Source: Paenibacillus azoreducens (lineage in GTDB: Bacteria > Bacillota > Bacilli > Paenibacillales > Paenibacillaceae). Taken from it: a DNA stretch of 64,000 nt. Shown here in pieces: positions 9,542 to 17,199 of the stretch. Each line of letters opens with the position of its first letter. Within the stretch, counting starts at the first letter, position 1. The DNA lies in the NCBI RefSeq assembly GCF_021654775.1, contig NZ_AP025343.1, forward strand, positions 3,191,501-3,255,500. Reading direction: 5' to 3'. The position numbers and the translations under genes are program-made. The notes under the pieces are model-generated. The model was not told the DNA's origin. It was given only the letters and a program-made list of their open reading frames with translations, and made no database searches.

Positions 9542-9590
9542 AAAAAGGTCCAATTCAGGGAAAGCATTACCCCGGGATTGGACCTTTTTT
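9542..9590. terminator. Terminator of polysaccharide deacetylase gene, bidirectional
   Basis: A 13-bp stem (AAAAAGGTCCAAT / ATTGGACCTTTTT) with flanking A and T tracts. It lies just past the stop of the minus-strand deacetylase and is also usable in the plus direction. Confidence 0.88.
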
Positions 9591-9642
9591 AAGGTGCTGC
9601 GTGCCCAGACAAGCACGCATTTTATTGCATTCAAGTACAGTC

Positions 9643-10461
9643 CTACTTGTCCTTTTGAATCCGAAGCAGTTTAGGGACGGTAACGAACGTGTACCCTTTT
9701 TTCTTCAGTGCACGGATAACTTCCGGAAGGGCCCCGATCGATCCCGACAAGTCCGAAGAGCTGCCTCCGCCTGCATGCTGTAAAATAATAGAACCTTGAC
9801 CGGCCGTAGCCATAATATTTTTCTTTACAGCCTCTTTGCTGAGGCCTTTCCAATCCAAAGAATCCACATCCCAGTTAACGATTTTATAACCTTCCCGTTT
9901 GGCCCAGAGGAGCTGGTTTTCCGTTATATCGCCGTAGGGAGGGCGGATCATTTTCGGTTTGTATCCGATGATTCCGTACAAAAGGTTTTCCGTCCTGATA
10001 ATTTGCTCCGTGTATTCCTCCATGGTCAGCTTATGAAACTGCGGATGGTTATAGGAGTGGTTTCCGATAACATGCCCCTCACGAACGATGCGGGCTACCA
10101 GGTCGGGATGTTTTTTAGCTCTGCTGCCTACGATGAAGAACGTCGCCTTTACCCCGTTTGCGGACAAAATGCGAAGGACCTGCGGCGTATAACGGGGATC
10201 GGGAACATCGTCAAAAGTCAGGGCGATCTGCTTGGTACGAGGACCGTGGATTTTGAAAGTTTCCGGGTATTTTTTAATGAGTTGGCCTAATTTCAAAACC
10301 CTTTCCTGGCGCTTTTCTGCTCTTTCGCGGCTGCTTGTTTCTTTTGCGGGCTGGGAAGAAACAGCTCCTTCTGCTAAGGCCGCCTGCAGGCCGGGCTCAG
10401 GGCACAGCAGGCTCATGACCAGCAGCGCGGCGAGGGCTTTGCCAAGACAAGTGTTTCTCAT
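9643..10461 (-). CDS. Polysaccharide deacetylase (CE4, NodB domain), secreted
   Basis: 272 aa. A signal peptide of about 30 residues precedes a charged linker and a NodB domain. CE4 motifs: TFDDVP with the metal-binding Asp pair at 84-85, HSYNHP (metal His135 and His139), RPPYG, and the late QHAGG segment in place of the usual LLHD-type motif. The family removes N-acetyl (or O-acetyl) groups from peptidoglycan, chitin oligomers or other glycans outside the cell; the substrate is not predictable here. AAAGGAG lies about 12 nt upstream. It is monocistronic. Confidence 0.9.
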   Translation of the reverse strand: MRNTCLGKALAALLVMSLLCPEPGLQAALAEGAVSSQPAKETSSRERAEKRQERVLKLGQLIKKYPETFKIHGPRTKQIALTFDDVPDPRYTPQVLRILSANGVKATFFIVGSRAKKHPDLVARIVREGHVIGNHSYNHPQFHKLTMEEYTEQIIRTENLLYGIIGYKPKMIRPPYGDITENQLLWAKREGYKIVNWDVDSLDWKGLSKEAVKKNIMATAGQGSIILQHAGGGSSSDLSGSIGALPEVIRALKKKGYTFVTVPKLLRIQKDK

Positions 10462-10642
10462 ACAGATGACGGCTCCTTTCCACGGTATGCTGTCGGCAAA
10501 TGTAATTGTCTATACTGTTATGTCCCAATTTGGAAGGAATTATGATGTTTTTTAGAAAATAGCCCCTCTTTTCCATAACCATCCCTCAAAGTGTATAATA
10601 TAGTGTGAAAATATACGCAAGCTGGACGGCAAAGGCGATTTG

Positions 10643-11128
10643 GTGGCGGTTGGCTGGGGAATGTTGAAAGATACTTATCGGGCTCTGCATGCTTCGCGGG
10701 CGCTGGGGGGAAACGCGGATATTCCGAAAGCCATATTTGCGGGATTTAAAAATTCAGGCGGCAATGTGGAGGAGGCGCTTTTAGTGAATGCAACGAAGTG
10801 GGATATCCGTATTCAGGAGGTCTCTGCAGGGCGTGATATCTTACTTCTTCTTACTGGAGGAGAGGCGCATATCGGTGCTGTGGCTACCGCTTATTTTAAC
10901 GAAGAAGACAAGGACGTTCAGGTTCGGACTGTGGATTTGCCCGGGCACCGCGAAGATGAACTGGCGGAATATATGGCGAAAACAGCGGCAAAGGCGCTTG
11001 GATGTACCGTCACCGTTGCTGCAGGAATTCACTACGACGGAATCAGCAAAGAGCAGATCCTTGACATCGTCGCAGAGGCAAAACAAGTATTTGAAGGCTA
11101 TCTTAAAGCAGCGGTGAACAAAATCTAA
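10643..11128 (+). CDS. LpdD-like (prenylated-flavin chaperone-like) domain protein
   Basis: 161 aa, soluble. The TGGEAHIGAVATAYF segment and the VTVAAGIHYDGISKEQI segment resemble the small LpdD/gallate decarboxylase D-subunit domain family. Those proteins accompany UbiD-type decarboxylases, but no UbiD or UbiX gene is in this window, so the role is unknown. A TATAAT box lies at 10594-10599. The start is uncertain: GTG 10643 has AAAGG 7 nt upstream; TTG 10640 and ATG 10661 are in-frame alternatives. The following pspA cluster is 94 nt away. Confidence 0.6.
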   Translation: MAVGWGMLKDTYRALHASRALGGNADIPKAIFAGFKNSGGNVEEALLVNATKWDIRIQEVSAGRDILLLLTGGEAHIGAVATAYFNEEDKDVQVRTVDLPGHREDELAEYMAKTAAKALGCTVTVAAGIHYDGISKEQILDIVAEAKQVFEGYLKAAVNKI

Positions 11129-11222
11129 AAAAATTTTTTTGAATTTTTGAAACGACTTCAAACTTGCTCCGTAAATGAATATCATAAGAACTATAATTCA
11201 CTCTCTAGGAGGAAACAACAAT

Positions 11223-11891
11223 ATGTCTATTTTCAAAAGATTACGCGACCTTACTATGTCCAACATTAATGCAATCATCGACAAGGCGGAAGATCCGATC
11301 AAAATGACGGACCAATATATTCGCGACATGACGGAAGATCTCGAAGATGCTGAAAAAGCGGTGGCGGCTCAAATCGCCATTGAGAAAAAGTTCAAGCAGC
11401 TGTATGAAGAGCAGCAGGCACTCGTTGAAAAACGCACGCAGCAAGCTCATACGGCAGCACAAGCCCAAAACGTCGAGCTGGCGCGCCGTGCGCTTGAAGA
11501 AAAGAAAGCCGCTGAACAAAAAATGGAAGAGTACAAAGCAAGTTATGATCAAAACAAGGCGGCTGCAGATAACCTCCGCAACAAACTTGATGAAATGCGC
11601 AAACAGCTGACTGAAATGAAAAACAAGCGTGAAACGCTCGTAGCCCGTTATAACGCCGCCAAAGCGCAAACCGAAATCAACAAAGCTATGCAAGGCTTCA
11701 GCACGGATACTGCGTCAAACGGCATGAAGCGGATGGAAGAAAAGATGCTGCAAATGGAAGCGCAAGCGGAAGCCAGCAACGAAATGTCCTCCAAAGGCAA
11801 ATCTCTCGATGAAGAGTTCGAAAAGCTTGGCACGGACAAACAGGTTGAAGACGAACTCGCTGCCTTGATGAAACAGTATGAAAACAAGTAA
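11223..11891 (+). CDS. pspA: PspA/IM30 family membrane-stress protein
   Basis: 222 aa, almost entirely charged coiled-coil helix (residues about 25-190), beginning MSIFKRLRDLTMSNINAII like PspA/LiaH/Vipp1 proteins. These ESCRT-III-like proteins bind damaged membrane from the cytoplasm and preserve the proton gradient. AGGAGG precedes the ATG; a longer reading from 11175 lacks such a site. It heads a cluster with DUF350, DUF4178 and DUF4247 genes, a recurrent partner set, so the four probably act together in envelope stress. Confidence 0.92.
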   Translation: MSIFKRLRDLTMSNINAIIDKAEDPIKMTDQYIRDMTEDLEDAEKAVAAQIAIEKKFKQLYEEQQALVEKRTQQAHTAAQAQNVELARRALEEKKAAEQKMEEYKASYDQNKAAADNLRNKLDEMRKQLTEMKNKRETLVARYNAAKAQTEINKAMQGFSTDTASNGMKRMEEKMLQMEAQAEASNEMSSKGKSLDEEFEKLGTDKQVEDELAALMKQYENK

Positions 11892-12007
11892 TACGGAAGG
11901 CAAATAGAGCGTAGGGTAAAAGCAGCGAAGGGGACGGCTGGTAGGTAGCCTCCTTCGCTGTTCCTGCTGTATAAGATAAAAAGCGAGGTTGGTGGAGGCA
12001 AGTGTCA

Positions 12008-12412
12008 ATGGATTTTAATACGATGATGGCGATCCTTGTCTGGACGGGATCAGGAGCGCTTCTCCTGTTTATTCTCATGTTTGTGGACTCGCTGTTCACA
12101 AAATACAAGGACTTTGAGGAAGTCAAAGCGGGCAATATGGCGGTAACCACGCGTTTAGTACTCAAATTGCTGGCGCAGGGGTATATCTTGTCCGTCTCCA
12201 TAGGTAGATCCAACAATTTGCTGGATGCCATCATGGTATCCATCATCTCCTTCCTGATTTTACTTGTGCTCGAGGCTATCGTCCGGGTGCTGCTGCGCGT
12301 ATGGGCCAAGCTTGAGCTTGATGTGGGCACGCAGCAAGGGAAGGTTGCTTACGGCTTGTTTGCCGGTACGCTTCACCTGGTAGGGGCGTTAATTATTACC
12401 GCTTGTCTATAA
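12008..12412 (+). CDS. DUF350 membrane protein (YjfL-like)
   Basis: 134 aa with about four hydrophobic segments: residues 8-27, 45-65, 72-95 and 115-134. This matches the two-repeat DUF350 layout. It is commonly found next to pspA-type genes; function unknown, likely a membrane partner of PspA. The ATG at 12008 sits 9 nt after GGAGG, better than the GTG at 12002, which is only 3 nt away. Confidence 0.85.
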   Translation: MDFNTMMAILVWTGSGALLLFILMFVDSLFTKYKDFEEVKAGNMAVTTRLVLKLLAQGYILSVSIGRSNNLLDAIMVSIISFLILLVLEAIVRVLLRVWAKLELDVGTQQGKVAYGLFAGTLHLVGALIITACL

Positions 12413-12482
12413 GTACGAGTTCGAAATGGCCGGTTTTCAGCAATTCAACAAACTAAGTATGGACCATAAGGAGTTATAATCT

Positions 12483-12989
12483 ATGAGCGTATTCAAACGA
12501 ATTGGCAACCTGTTTGCGAAGCCGGAACCGCCCAAAGCCGAAAAAAGCATGTTGTCCCTTATGCCTGGCGATATTTGCGAAGTATCGCTGGTTACGTATG
12601 AAGTGACGGGAAGAGTGCATAATCGCGGACGCAATGCGGTGGTTCTGACGCTGCAGGATGGCAACACGATTGCTTATTTGCATATTGAAGAACGTGAAAC
12701 GCTGCAGTATGCCCTGTACAGTCCGCTCGACGGGCGGCTCGATAATCCGAGCGAAGTGCCGACCGAGCTGGAACTGGATGACAAAGTCTTCTTTCTGGAG
12801 GAAGAGTATGAGGGCTTTGTGCTGATCCACGGCAAAACGCCGTTCACCCAAGGAGGACAACAGCATGTATGGCAGTACCAGTCCGATGATTACGGATTGG
12901 TACGGATCGAATGGCAGAACGGGCGTTTCATGCTTTATGAAGGAGAGAAAGTACTGCCGGGGGATGTAAAGGTCATCCGGGCCAACTAG
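12483..12989 (+). CDS. DUF4178 domain protein
   Basis: 168 aa, soluble and beta-rich, starting MSVFKRIGNLF. The repeated layout (LMPGDICEVSLVTYEVTGRV...YEGFVLIHGKTPF...YQSDDYGLVRIEWQNGRFMLYEGEKV) matches DUF4178, whose members sit near PspA, DUF350 and DUF4247 genes. No catalytic motif is seen. AAGGAG lies 10 nt upstream of the ATG. The DUF4247 gene starts 10 nt after its stop. Molecular role unknown. Confidence 0.8.
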   Translation: MSVFKRIGNLFAKPEPPKAEKSMLSLMPGDICEVSLVTYEVTGRVHNRGRNAVVLTLQDGNTIAYLHIEERETLQYALYSPLDGRLDNPSEVPTELELDDKVFFLEEEYEGFVLIHGKTPFTQGGQQHVWQYQSDDYGLVRIEWQNGRFMLYEGEKVLPGDVKVIRAN

Positions 12990-12999
12990 GAGTGATTGT

Positions 13000-13770
13000 A
13001 TGAAAGGATGGAAGGGGCGACCCTTGCTTGGAATAAAAATTGCACTGGTCTTAAGCCTTGTCCTGTCGCTGTTGACCGGCTGCGGTATCGGTTCCCCGAA
13101 CGTGAAGGAAACGTATCCTTTGGAATCGGTGAGCCGCGACGGCAACGCGACCTCATACGTATACCGGGCGGCGGACAAAACCGTACCGGAAGTCGCCAAG
13201 GAGCTTGCCGACGAGAAAAAGCCGGATCAAATGTCCAAGGAAGACTCAGAGCGGATGTTTCTCGTTTACGGCAAAGATTATTACCATCTACAAAAGGACC
13301 CTAAAAAAGAAACCGACACCCTGATCGAAGTGGACTCCCAGGAATATGTCCAGAAAAACTATGATTCAAGCTTTCTGAAGGGATATCTCACAGCCGTCGT
13401 AATCGGTCAGCTGTTTGATTCGCTGGGAGGCTTGGGCGGCGGATACCGGGGGTATTCGAGCAAAGACACTTATCACCCGAAGCAGGGCAACTACCATGCA
13501 CCGACAACGAGCGATAAGAAGATCGCTCCGCCGCTCACGGTGGAGAAAAAAGGTTCGATTTTCCGCCGCGGGGGAAGCAACGGAGATTCGAGCGTCGGCT
13601 CCGGCGGCAGCATATTTGACCGCAAATCCGACTCTTCCAAGTCAAGCAGAGGCAGCATATCAAGGGGAAGCAGCGGGTCTGGCGGACTGTTTGATTCACC
13701 GAAGAAATCCTATACCAAACCAAAAACGAGGGTAGGATCCGGTAAAATAACGCGAAGATCGCGGCGATGA
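13000..13770 (+). CDS. DUF4247 lipoprotein
   Basis: 256 aa. A long signal segment ends in the lipobox LLTGC (Cys at about residue 28). The conserved part (about 40-150) includes YPLESVSRDGNATSYVYRAA and SSFLKGYLTAVVIGQLF. The last 90 residues are low-complexity Ser/Gly/Arg (GGSIFDRKSDSSKSSRGS type), ending TRRSRR. It matches the DUF4247 family and is last in the pspA cluster, followed by a terminator. Likely an extracytoplasmic envelope-stress component; activity unknown. Confidence 0.82.
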   Translation: MKGWKGRPLLGIKIALVLSLVLSLLTGCGIGSPNVKETYPLESVSRDGNATSYVYRAADKTVPEVAKELADEKKPDQMSKEDSERMFLVYGKDYYHLQKDPKKETDTLIEVDSQEYVQKNYDSSFLKGYLTAVVIGQLFDSLGGLGGGYRGYSSKDTYHPKQGNYHAPTTSDKKIAPPLTVEKKGSIFRRGGSNGDSSVGSGGSIFDRKSDSSKSSRGSISRGSSGSGGLFDSPKKSYTKPKTRVGSGKITRRSRR

Positions 13771-13778
13771 ATATAACG

Positions 13779-13809
13779 AACGCACGAAGCATGGATTCGT
13801 GCGTTTTTT
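13779..13809 (+). terminator. Rho-independent terminator of pspA cluster
   Basis: A 10-bp stem (AACGCACGAA / TTCGTGCGTT) with a 7-nt loop and a following T-run. Confidence 0.88.
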
Positions 13810-13900
13810 AATGTTACCCTATATTAAGCGGATCATAGAAAACTACTTTTTCCGAATGTGTTATGAACCGGTATTTAAGATGAGGAAGGTGTATTACGTT

Positions 13901-15175
13901 ATGAAGCAGACGAACGATGATTTCGATAAATTCCACCGCAAGCCACTGCAGGTGTCTCATGCCCAGAAACTGCTCGCCGCATATGGAAAACCTGGTCCGG
14001 TTGAGCAAATCGCGCTGGAAGAAAGCCATAACCGTTATTTGGCCGAGGAAATCAAGGCGCCGCATCCTTTTCCGCGTTTCCGGCGGTCGGGCATGGACGG
14101 TTATGCGGTCAGAGCAGAGGATACGTCAGGCTGCAGCTCCGAGCATGTGGTGTGGTTGGATGTTATCGATGAAGTCCCGTGCGGATTTGTCTCGGATAAA
14201 GAAGTAACACCCGGAACGGCAATGCGTATCATGACAGGAGCCCAGGTTCCGGAAGGCGCGAATGCGGTAGTGATGCTGGAGATGACTGAGCAGCGCGAAT
14301 ATGAGGGCAGCATCCAGGTTGGATTGAAACGAAAAATCGAAACCGGAAAAAATATAACTCCAATCGGATTTGAAGTGGACGAAGGGGAGGTTTTGATGCT
14401 CCCTGGCCGCCGGATTCAGGCAGGAGAAATTTCGGTGCTTGCCTCTTTTGGCGTTCACCAGGTAACCGTATACCAAAAACCGCGCATCGCGATTTTTTCT
14501 ACCGGTTCAGAGCTGTTGACCGTCGAAGAACCGCTGCAGCCGGGTAAAATTCGCAATAGCAATACATACATGCTGGCTTCCCAAGTGCGCGAGGCTGGCG
14601 GCGAGCCGTATATTTTGGAAGCGGTGATGGATGATCTTGCCTTGGCCAAAGCAAAAGTCGAAAGGGCGCTTCAGGAATATGATGCGGTTATCACCAGCGG
14701 CGGAGTATCTGTTGGCGATTATGATATTATGGGGGATTTCGTGCGGAGCGACAGCGTGGACATGCTCTATAACAAAATCGCGATGAGACCGGGAAGCGTC
14801 ACGACGGCGGCGGTCAAAGACGGCAAGCTGCTGTTTGCCCTCTCCGGAAACCCGGGAGCATGTTTTGTCGGCTTTGAGTTGTTTGTTCGACCTTTCATTC
14901 AGCAGACGCTGGGAAGCGACAAGCCTTACCTGACCGAATGGACGGCTGTGCTTGCCCAGGACTATACAAAGGTCAATGCCTTTACGCGCTTCGTCAGAGG
15001 CCGGCTGGATGCAAGAGATGGCATATTGTACGCCGTCCCGGCCAAAGTGGATGAATCCAGCGTGATGGTCACCATCAAAGACAGCGACTGCCTGATCGTC
15101 ATTCCGCCTGCCAAAGAGAAAACTCCGGCCGGAAGCAAAGTGAAGGTGCTGATGCTGAAAGGCAGCCCGTTATGA
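13901..15175 (+). CDS. moeA: Molybdopterin molybdenumtransferase
   Basis: 424 aa. Inserts molybdate into adenylylated molybdopterin to give Mo cofactor. Signatures: FRRSGMDGYAVRAEDT, GVSVGDYD and LSGNPGACFVGFE, plus a C-terminal beta domain (about 350-424). A longer reading from 13799 exists but starts inside the preceding terminator; ATG 13901 has AGGAAGGT 10 nt upstream. mobB overlaps its stop. No molybdoenzyme gene is in the window. Confidence 0.93.
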   Translation: MKQTNDDFDKFHRKPLQVSHAQKLLAAYGKPGPVEQIALEESHNRYLAEEIKAPHPFPRFRRSGMDGYAVRAEDTSGCSSEHVVWLDVIDEVPCGFVSDKEVTPGTAMRIMTGAQVPEGANAVVMLEMTEQREYEGSIQVGLKRKIETGKNITPIGFEVDEGEVLMLPGRRIQAGEISVLASFGVHQVTVYQKPRIAIFSTGSELLTVEEPLQPGKIRNSNTYMLASQVREAGGEPYILEAVMDDLALAKAKVERALQEYDAVITSGGVSVGDYDIMGDFVRSDSVDMLYNKIAMRPGSVTTAAVKDGKLLFALSGNPGACFVGFELFVRPFIQQTLGSDKPYLTEWTAVLAQDYTKVNAFTRFVRGRLDARDGILYAVPAKVDESSVMVTIKDSDCLIVIPPAKEKTPAGSKVKVLMLKGSPL

Positions 15176-15681
15176 AGAAGCCCTATGTCTGCCAAATCGT
15201 CGGCTACAAAAACAGCGGCAAAACGACTTTGGTATGTGCCTTGGTCGAAAGGCTAAGGGCGCAGGGCTGCCGCGTGGCGGTCGTCAAACATGATGCCCAT
15301 GATTTCGAGATGGATCACCCGGGGACCGATTCCTATCGGCATCGTGCGGCTGGCGCATCGGCGATTGCGCTCGTATCCCAGCGGAAAACGGCAGTCATTC
15401 TCGAAGAGGAAACTCCTTTAGGCAAACTTATCGAAGATTTTAGCGCTTATGATATCATTTTGGTGGAAGGGTACAAGAGGGAAGGTTATCCCAAGCTAGT
15501 CATGGTAAGGAAAGCAGAGGATAAGGAGCTAATTCAAAGTCTAGAGAACGTTACGGGCGTCGTCAGCTGGCTGCCGGCTGAGCAGATTTTTTCAGGCGGG
15601 CAGAAGGGACGTGAACATGTCACGCTGTTTGATAAAGATGAACATGAGCGGATCGCGGACTGGATGCTGCGGCTGAGATAA
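15172..15681 (+). CDS. mobB: Molybdopterin-guanine dinucleotide biosynthesis adaptor MobB
   Basis: 169-aa GTP-binding protein with P-loop GYKNSGKTT at residues 11-19 and the family segment VAVVKHDAHDFEMDHPGTDS...HRAAGA. It assists conversion of Mo-MPT to the dinucleotide form. The start overlaps moeA (ATGA), so it is translationally coupled and has no separate ribosome site. Confidence 0.92.
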   Translation: MKKPYVCQIVGYKNSGKTTLVCALVERLRAQGCRVAVVKHDAHDFEMDHPGTDSYRHRAAGASAIALVSQRKTAVILEEETPLGKLIEDFSAYDIILVEGYKREGYPKLVMVRKAEDKELIQSLENVTGVVSWLPAEQIFSGGQKGREHVTLFDKDEHERIADWMLRLR

Positions 15682-15760
15682 AGCAACAGCCATTAGCATC
15701 CTGCATTGAAACGGATATAAACAAATCTCCGGTGAGATTAATCAGTATTACAAATTGTAA

Positions 15761-15811
15761 GAGCCGTCCAAGAGGTCCGGTTTTGCTGCGACCTTGGGCG
15801 GTCTTTTTTTG
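15761..15811 (+). terminator. Terminator after moeA-mobB
   Basis: An imperfect stem pairs GCCGTCCAAGAGGTC with GACCTTGGGCGGTC, followed by a seven-T run. Confidence 0.78.
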
Positions 15812-15831
15812 TTTCCGAGCACCGATAGGGG

Positions 15832-15862
15832 TTGACCTTTACGTTACGTTATAGAGTAAACT
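15832..15862 (+). promoter_or_regulatory. MerR-type promoter with 19-bp spacer
   Basis: A -35 TTGACC (15832-15837) and a -10 TAAACT (15857-15862) are separated by 19 bp that contain the dyad-like core TTTACGTTACGTTATAGAG. A 19-bp spacer with a central operator is the hallmark of promoters twisted into activity by MerR-family regulators. TTGACCTTTACGTTACGT resembles operators of TipA-like members. It lies 34 nt upstream of the DUF5946 start. No MerR gene is in the window. Confidence 0.6.
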
Positions 15863-15895
15863 GAAAAGAAAAGTTTTTGTGGGGGATGTTTTACG

Positions 15896-16363
15896 ATGGT
15901 TGACAACGATACAGTCATGGAAAATGGTAAGTGCATTGAATGCGGTGCAAAGGAAGCAGAGGGGCTTTCCTGCTATGAGATGTTTCAATTTCCGTTGGTT
16001 TGGGAGCATAACGACCCCCGGTTATATGCATTACATTTTTGGCTAGTTTCATGTTATATGATCCAACACCCCTCAAACTATACTGAAGAAGGATATAGGC
16101 TCTTGGTAAAACTATTTTCAGAAGCATATGATCATAACTGGGATACGAGTTATATTCTCAAGAAAAATAGGGAACTTGCTTCAAAGGTAGGCAAAATAGT
16201 CAATCCGCTGCCCAGCGGCAAAAGAAAACGTATACTAAGAAAATGGTCAATGACGATTGAAGATCTATACATCGGAGGAGAAGAAAATGCAATAAACGGA
16301 ATAAAAAAATGGAGAGAGGCATTAAGAGCGGATATAGACAAACAAAATAAAGGTTCAAAATAA
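15896..16363 (+). CDS. DUF5946 family protein
   Basis: 155 aa, soluble. An N-terminal zinc-ribbon-like CIECGA with a later Cys in GLSCYEMF is followed by PLVWEHNDPRLYALHFWLVSCYMIQHPSNY. This Cys/His layout matches DUF5946, whose function is unknown. A GGGGGATG site precedes the ATG. Expression is probably controlled by the MerR-type promoter just upstream. Confidence 0.72.
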   Translation: MVDNDTVMENGKCIECGAKEAEGLSCYEMFQFPLVWEHNDPRLYALHFWLVSCYMIQHPSNYTEEGYRLLVKLFSEAYDHNWDTSYILKKNRELASKVGKIVNPLPSGKRKRILRKWSMTIEDLYIGGEENAINGIKKWREALRADIDKQNKGSK

Positions 16364-16408
16364 AACAAAAAGGAGCTCTTTGATTGAATCTGCGCGGGCT
16401 TTGACTAA

Positions 16409-16602
16409 TTTCTAACGGACATCACGGCCGTTAAATGGCCAAAAATAGCCGTTTTTGAATCTTAACGGTCACCACAGCTCTTAATTGCTCCGAAACACGG
16501 TAAAAGTGGGTTTTTAAACCAAATAGCTGCAACTGTGTCCGTTAGAAATCAAAAAGGCTGAAATTCGCCTGAATAGCGGCCGCTGTGACCGTTAGAGTTT
16601 TG
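16409..16602. repeat. TAACGGACAC intergenic repeat array A (mirrored)
   Basis: Four degenerate units of about 45-60 nt with core TAACGG(A/T)CACAG..GC..GCTATT. Two read on the plus strand (starting near 16409 and 16460) and two on the minus strand (cores near 16542 and 16588), giving a convergent, mirror-like arrangement. No coding potential. The same family recurs at 45337-45715 and 52066-52180. Confidence 0.7.
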
Positions 16603-16606
16603 TGCG

Positions 16607-16907
16607 AATCCTTTCGAACGATCCTAACATATACGCGCGGACTACCCATGCGATCCCAATACATACGTGCGGGAATCCTTCTTGTGCGATCTCAACATAT
16701 ACGTGATCCAATCCATTCATGCAACTAACGCATACGACCAATCCACGTATGCGACTCCAACGCATACGTGCGCATCCTTCCGTGCGATCTAAACATATGC
16801 GTGATCCAATCCACTTATGCAACTAACGCAAACGTGCGCAATTCGCCCATGCGACACCAACGCATGCGAGCCATTCTTCATACGATCCTCAACTCAGTTG
16901 ATTTATC
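16607..16907. repeat. Degenerate tandem repeat, period about 33 nt
   Basis: About nine units of 32-36 nt share the core TGCGATC(T/C)CAACGCATACG, for example ending CATACG at six or more regular positions. Sequences vary between units, so it is neither a CRISPR array nor a recent expansion. An open frame on the minus strand here is only a by-product of the repeat. Confidence 0.72.
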
Positions 16908-17144
16908 CGATCTCAATGGTTCCCGCTGACCACGTCAACGGATATCGTCGAGCAATTTATGAAAGAATGCGCCTGATGTCGTGATCAGAGTCGAAGATAA
17001 CCGGTCCGTACAGCAGGGGATAAAAAAATAGCAACGGCGAGCAAAATGAAGCGCTTCTTAGGCCAAACCTCGTTCAGCATCAGCATTTCTCTTCGATTTC
17101 TTTTTGCTTTGGTCAACCCATCAAAGGTAAGCATTAGCTTATTA
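16908..17144. other. Intergenic, nothing recognised
   Basis: Between the tandem repeat and the xerS terminator. No open frame with a ribosome site, no clear promoter and no repeat was seen. Confidence 0.5.
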
Positions 17145-17183
17145 AAAATAGGGAAACCTTAGTCAAAAGGATTTCCCTATTTT
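17145..17183. terminator. Terminator of xerS-type gene
   Basis: A stem pairs AAAATAGGGAAACCTT with AAGGATTTCCCTATTTT (one bulge) and is flanked by A/T tracts. It lies just past the stop of the minus-strand recombinase. Confidence 0.82.
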
Positions 17184-17199
17184 CGTCCAGTGAGCTGAT

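Noticed and set aside
16592..16822. 76-aa minus-strand open frame over the 33-nt tandem repeat
   Set aside because: The period is close to a multiple of three, which keeps the frame open by chance. Cys/Arg-rich repetitive product, no ribosome site.
16607..16907. Possible CRISPR array
   Set aside because: The repeated part is not conserved enough and there are no equal-length unique spacers; no cas genes nearby.
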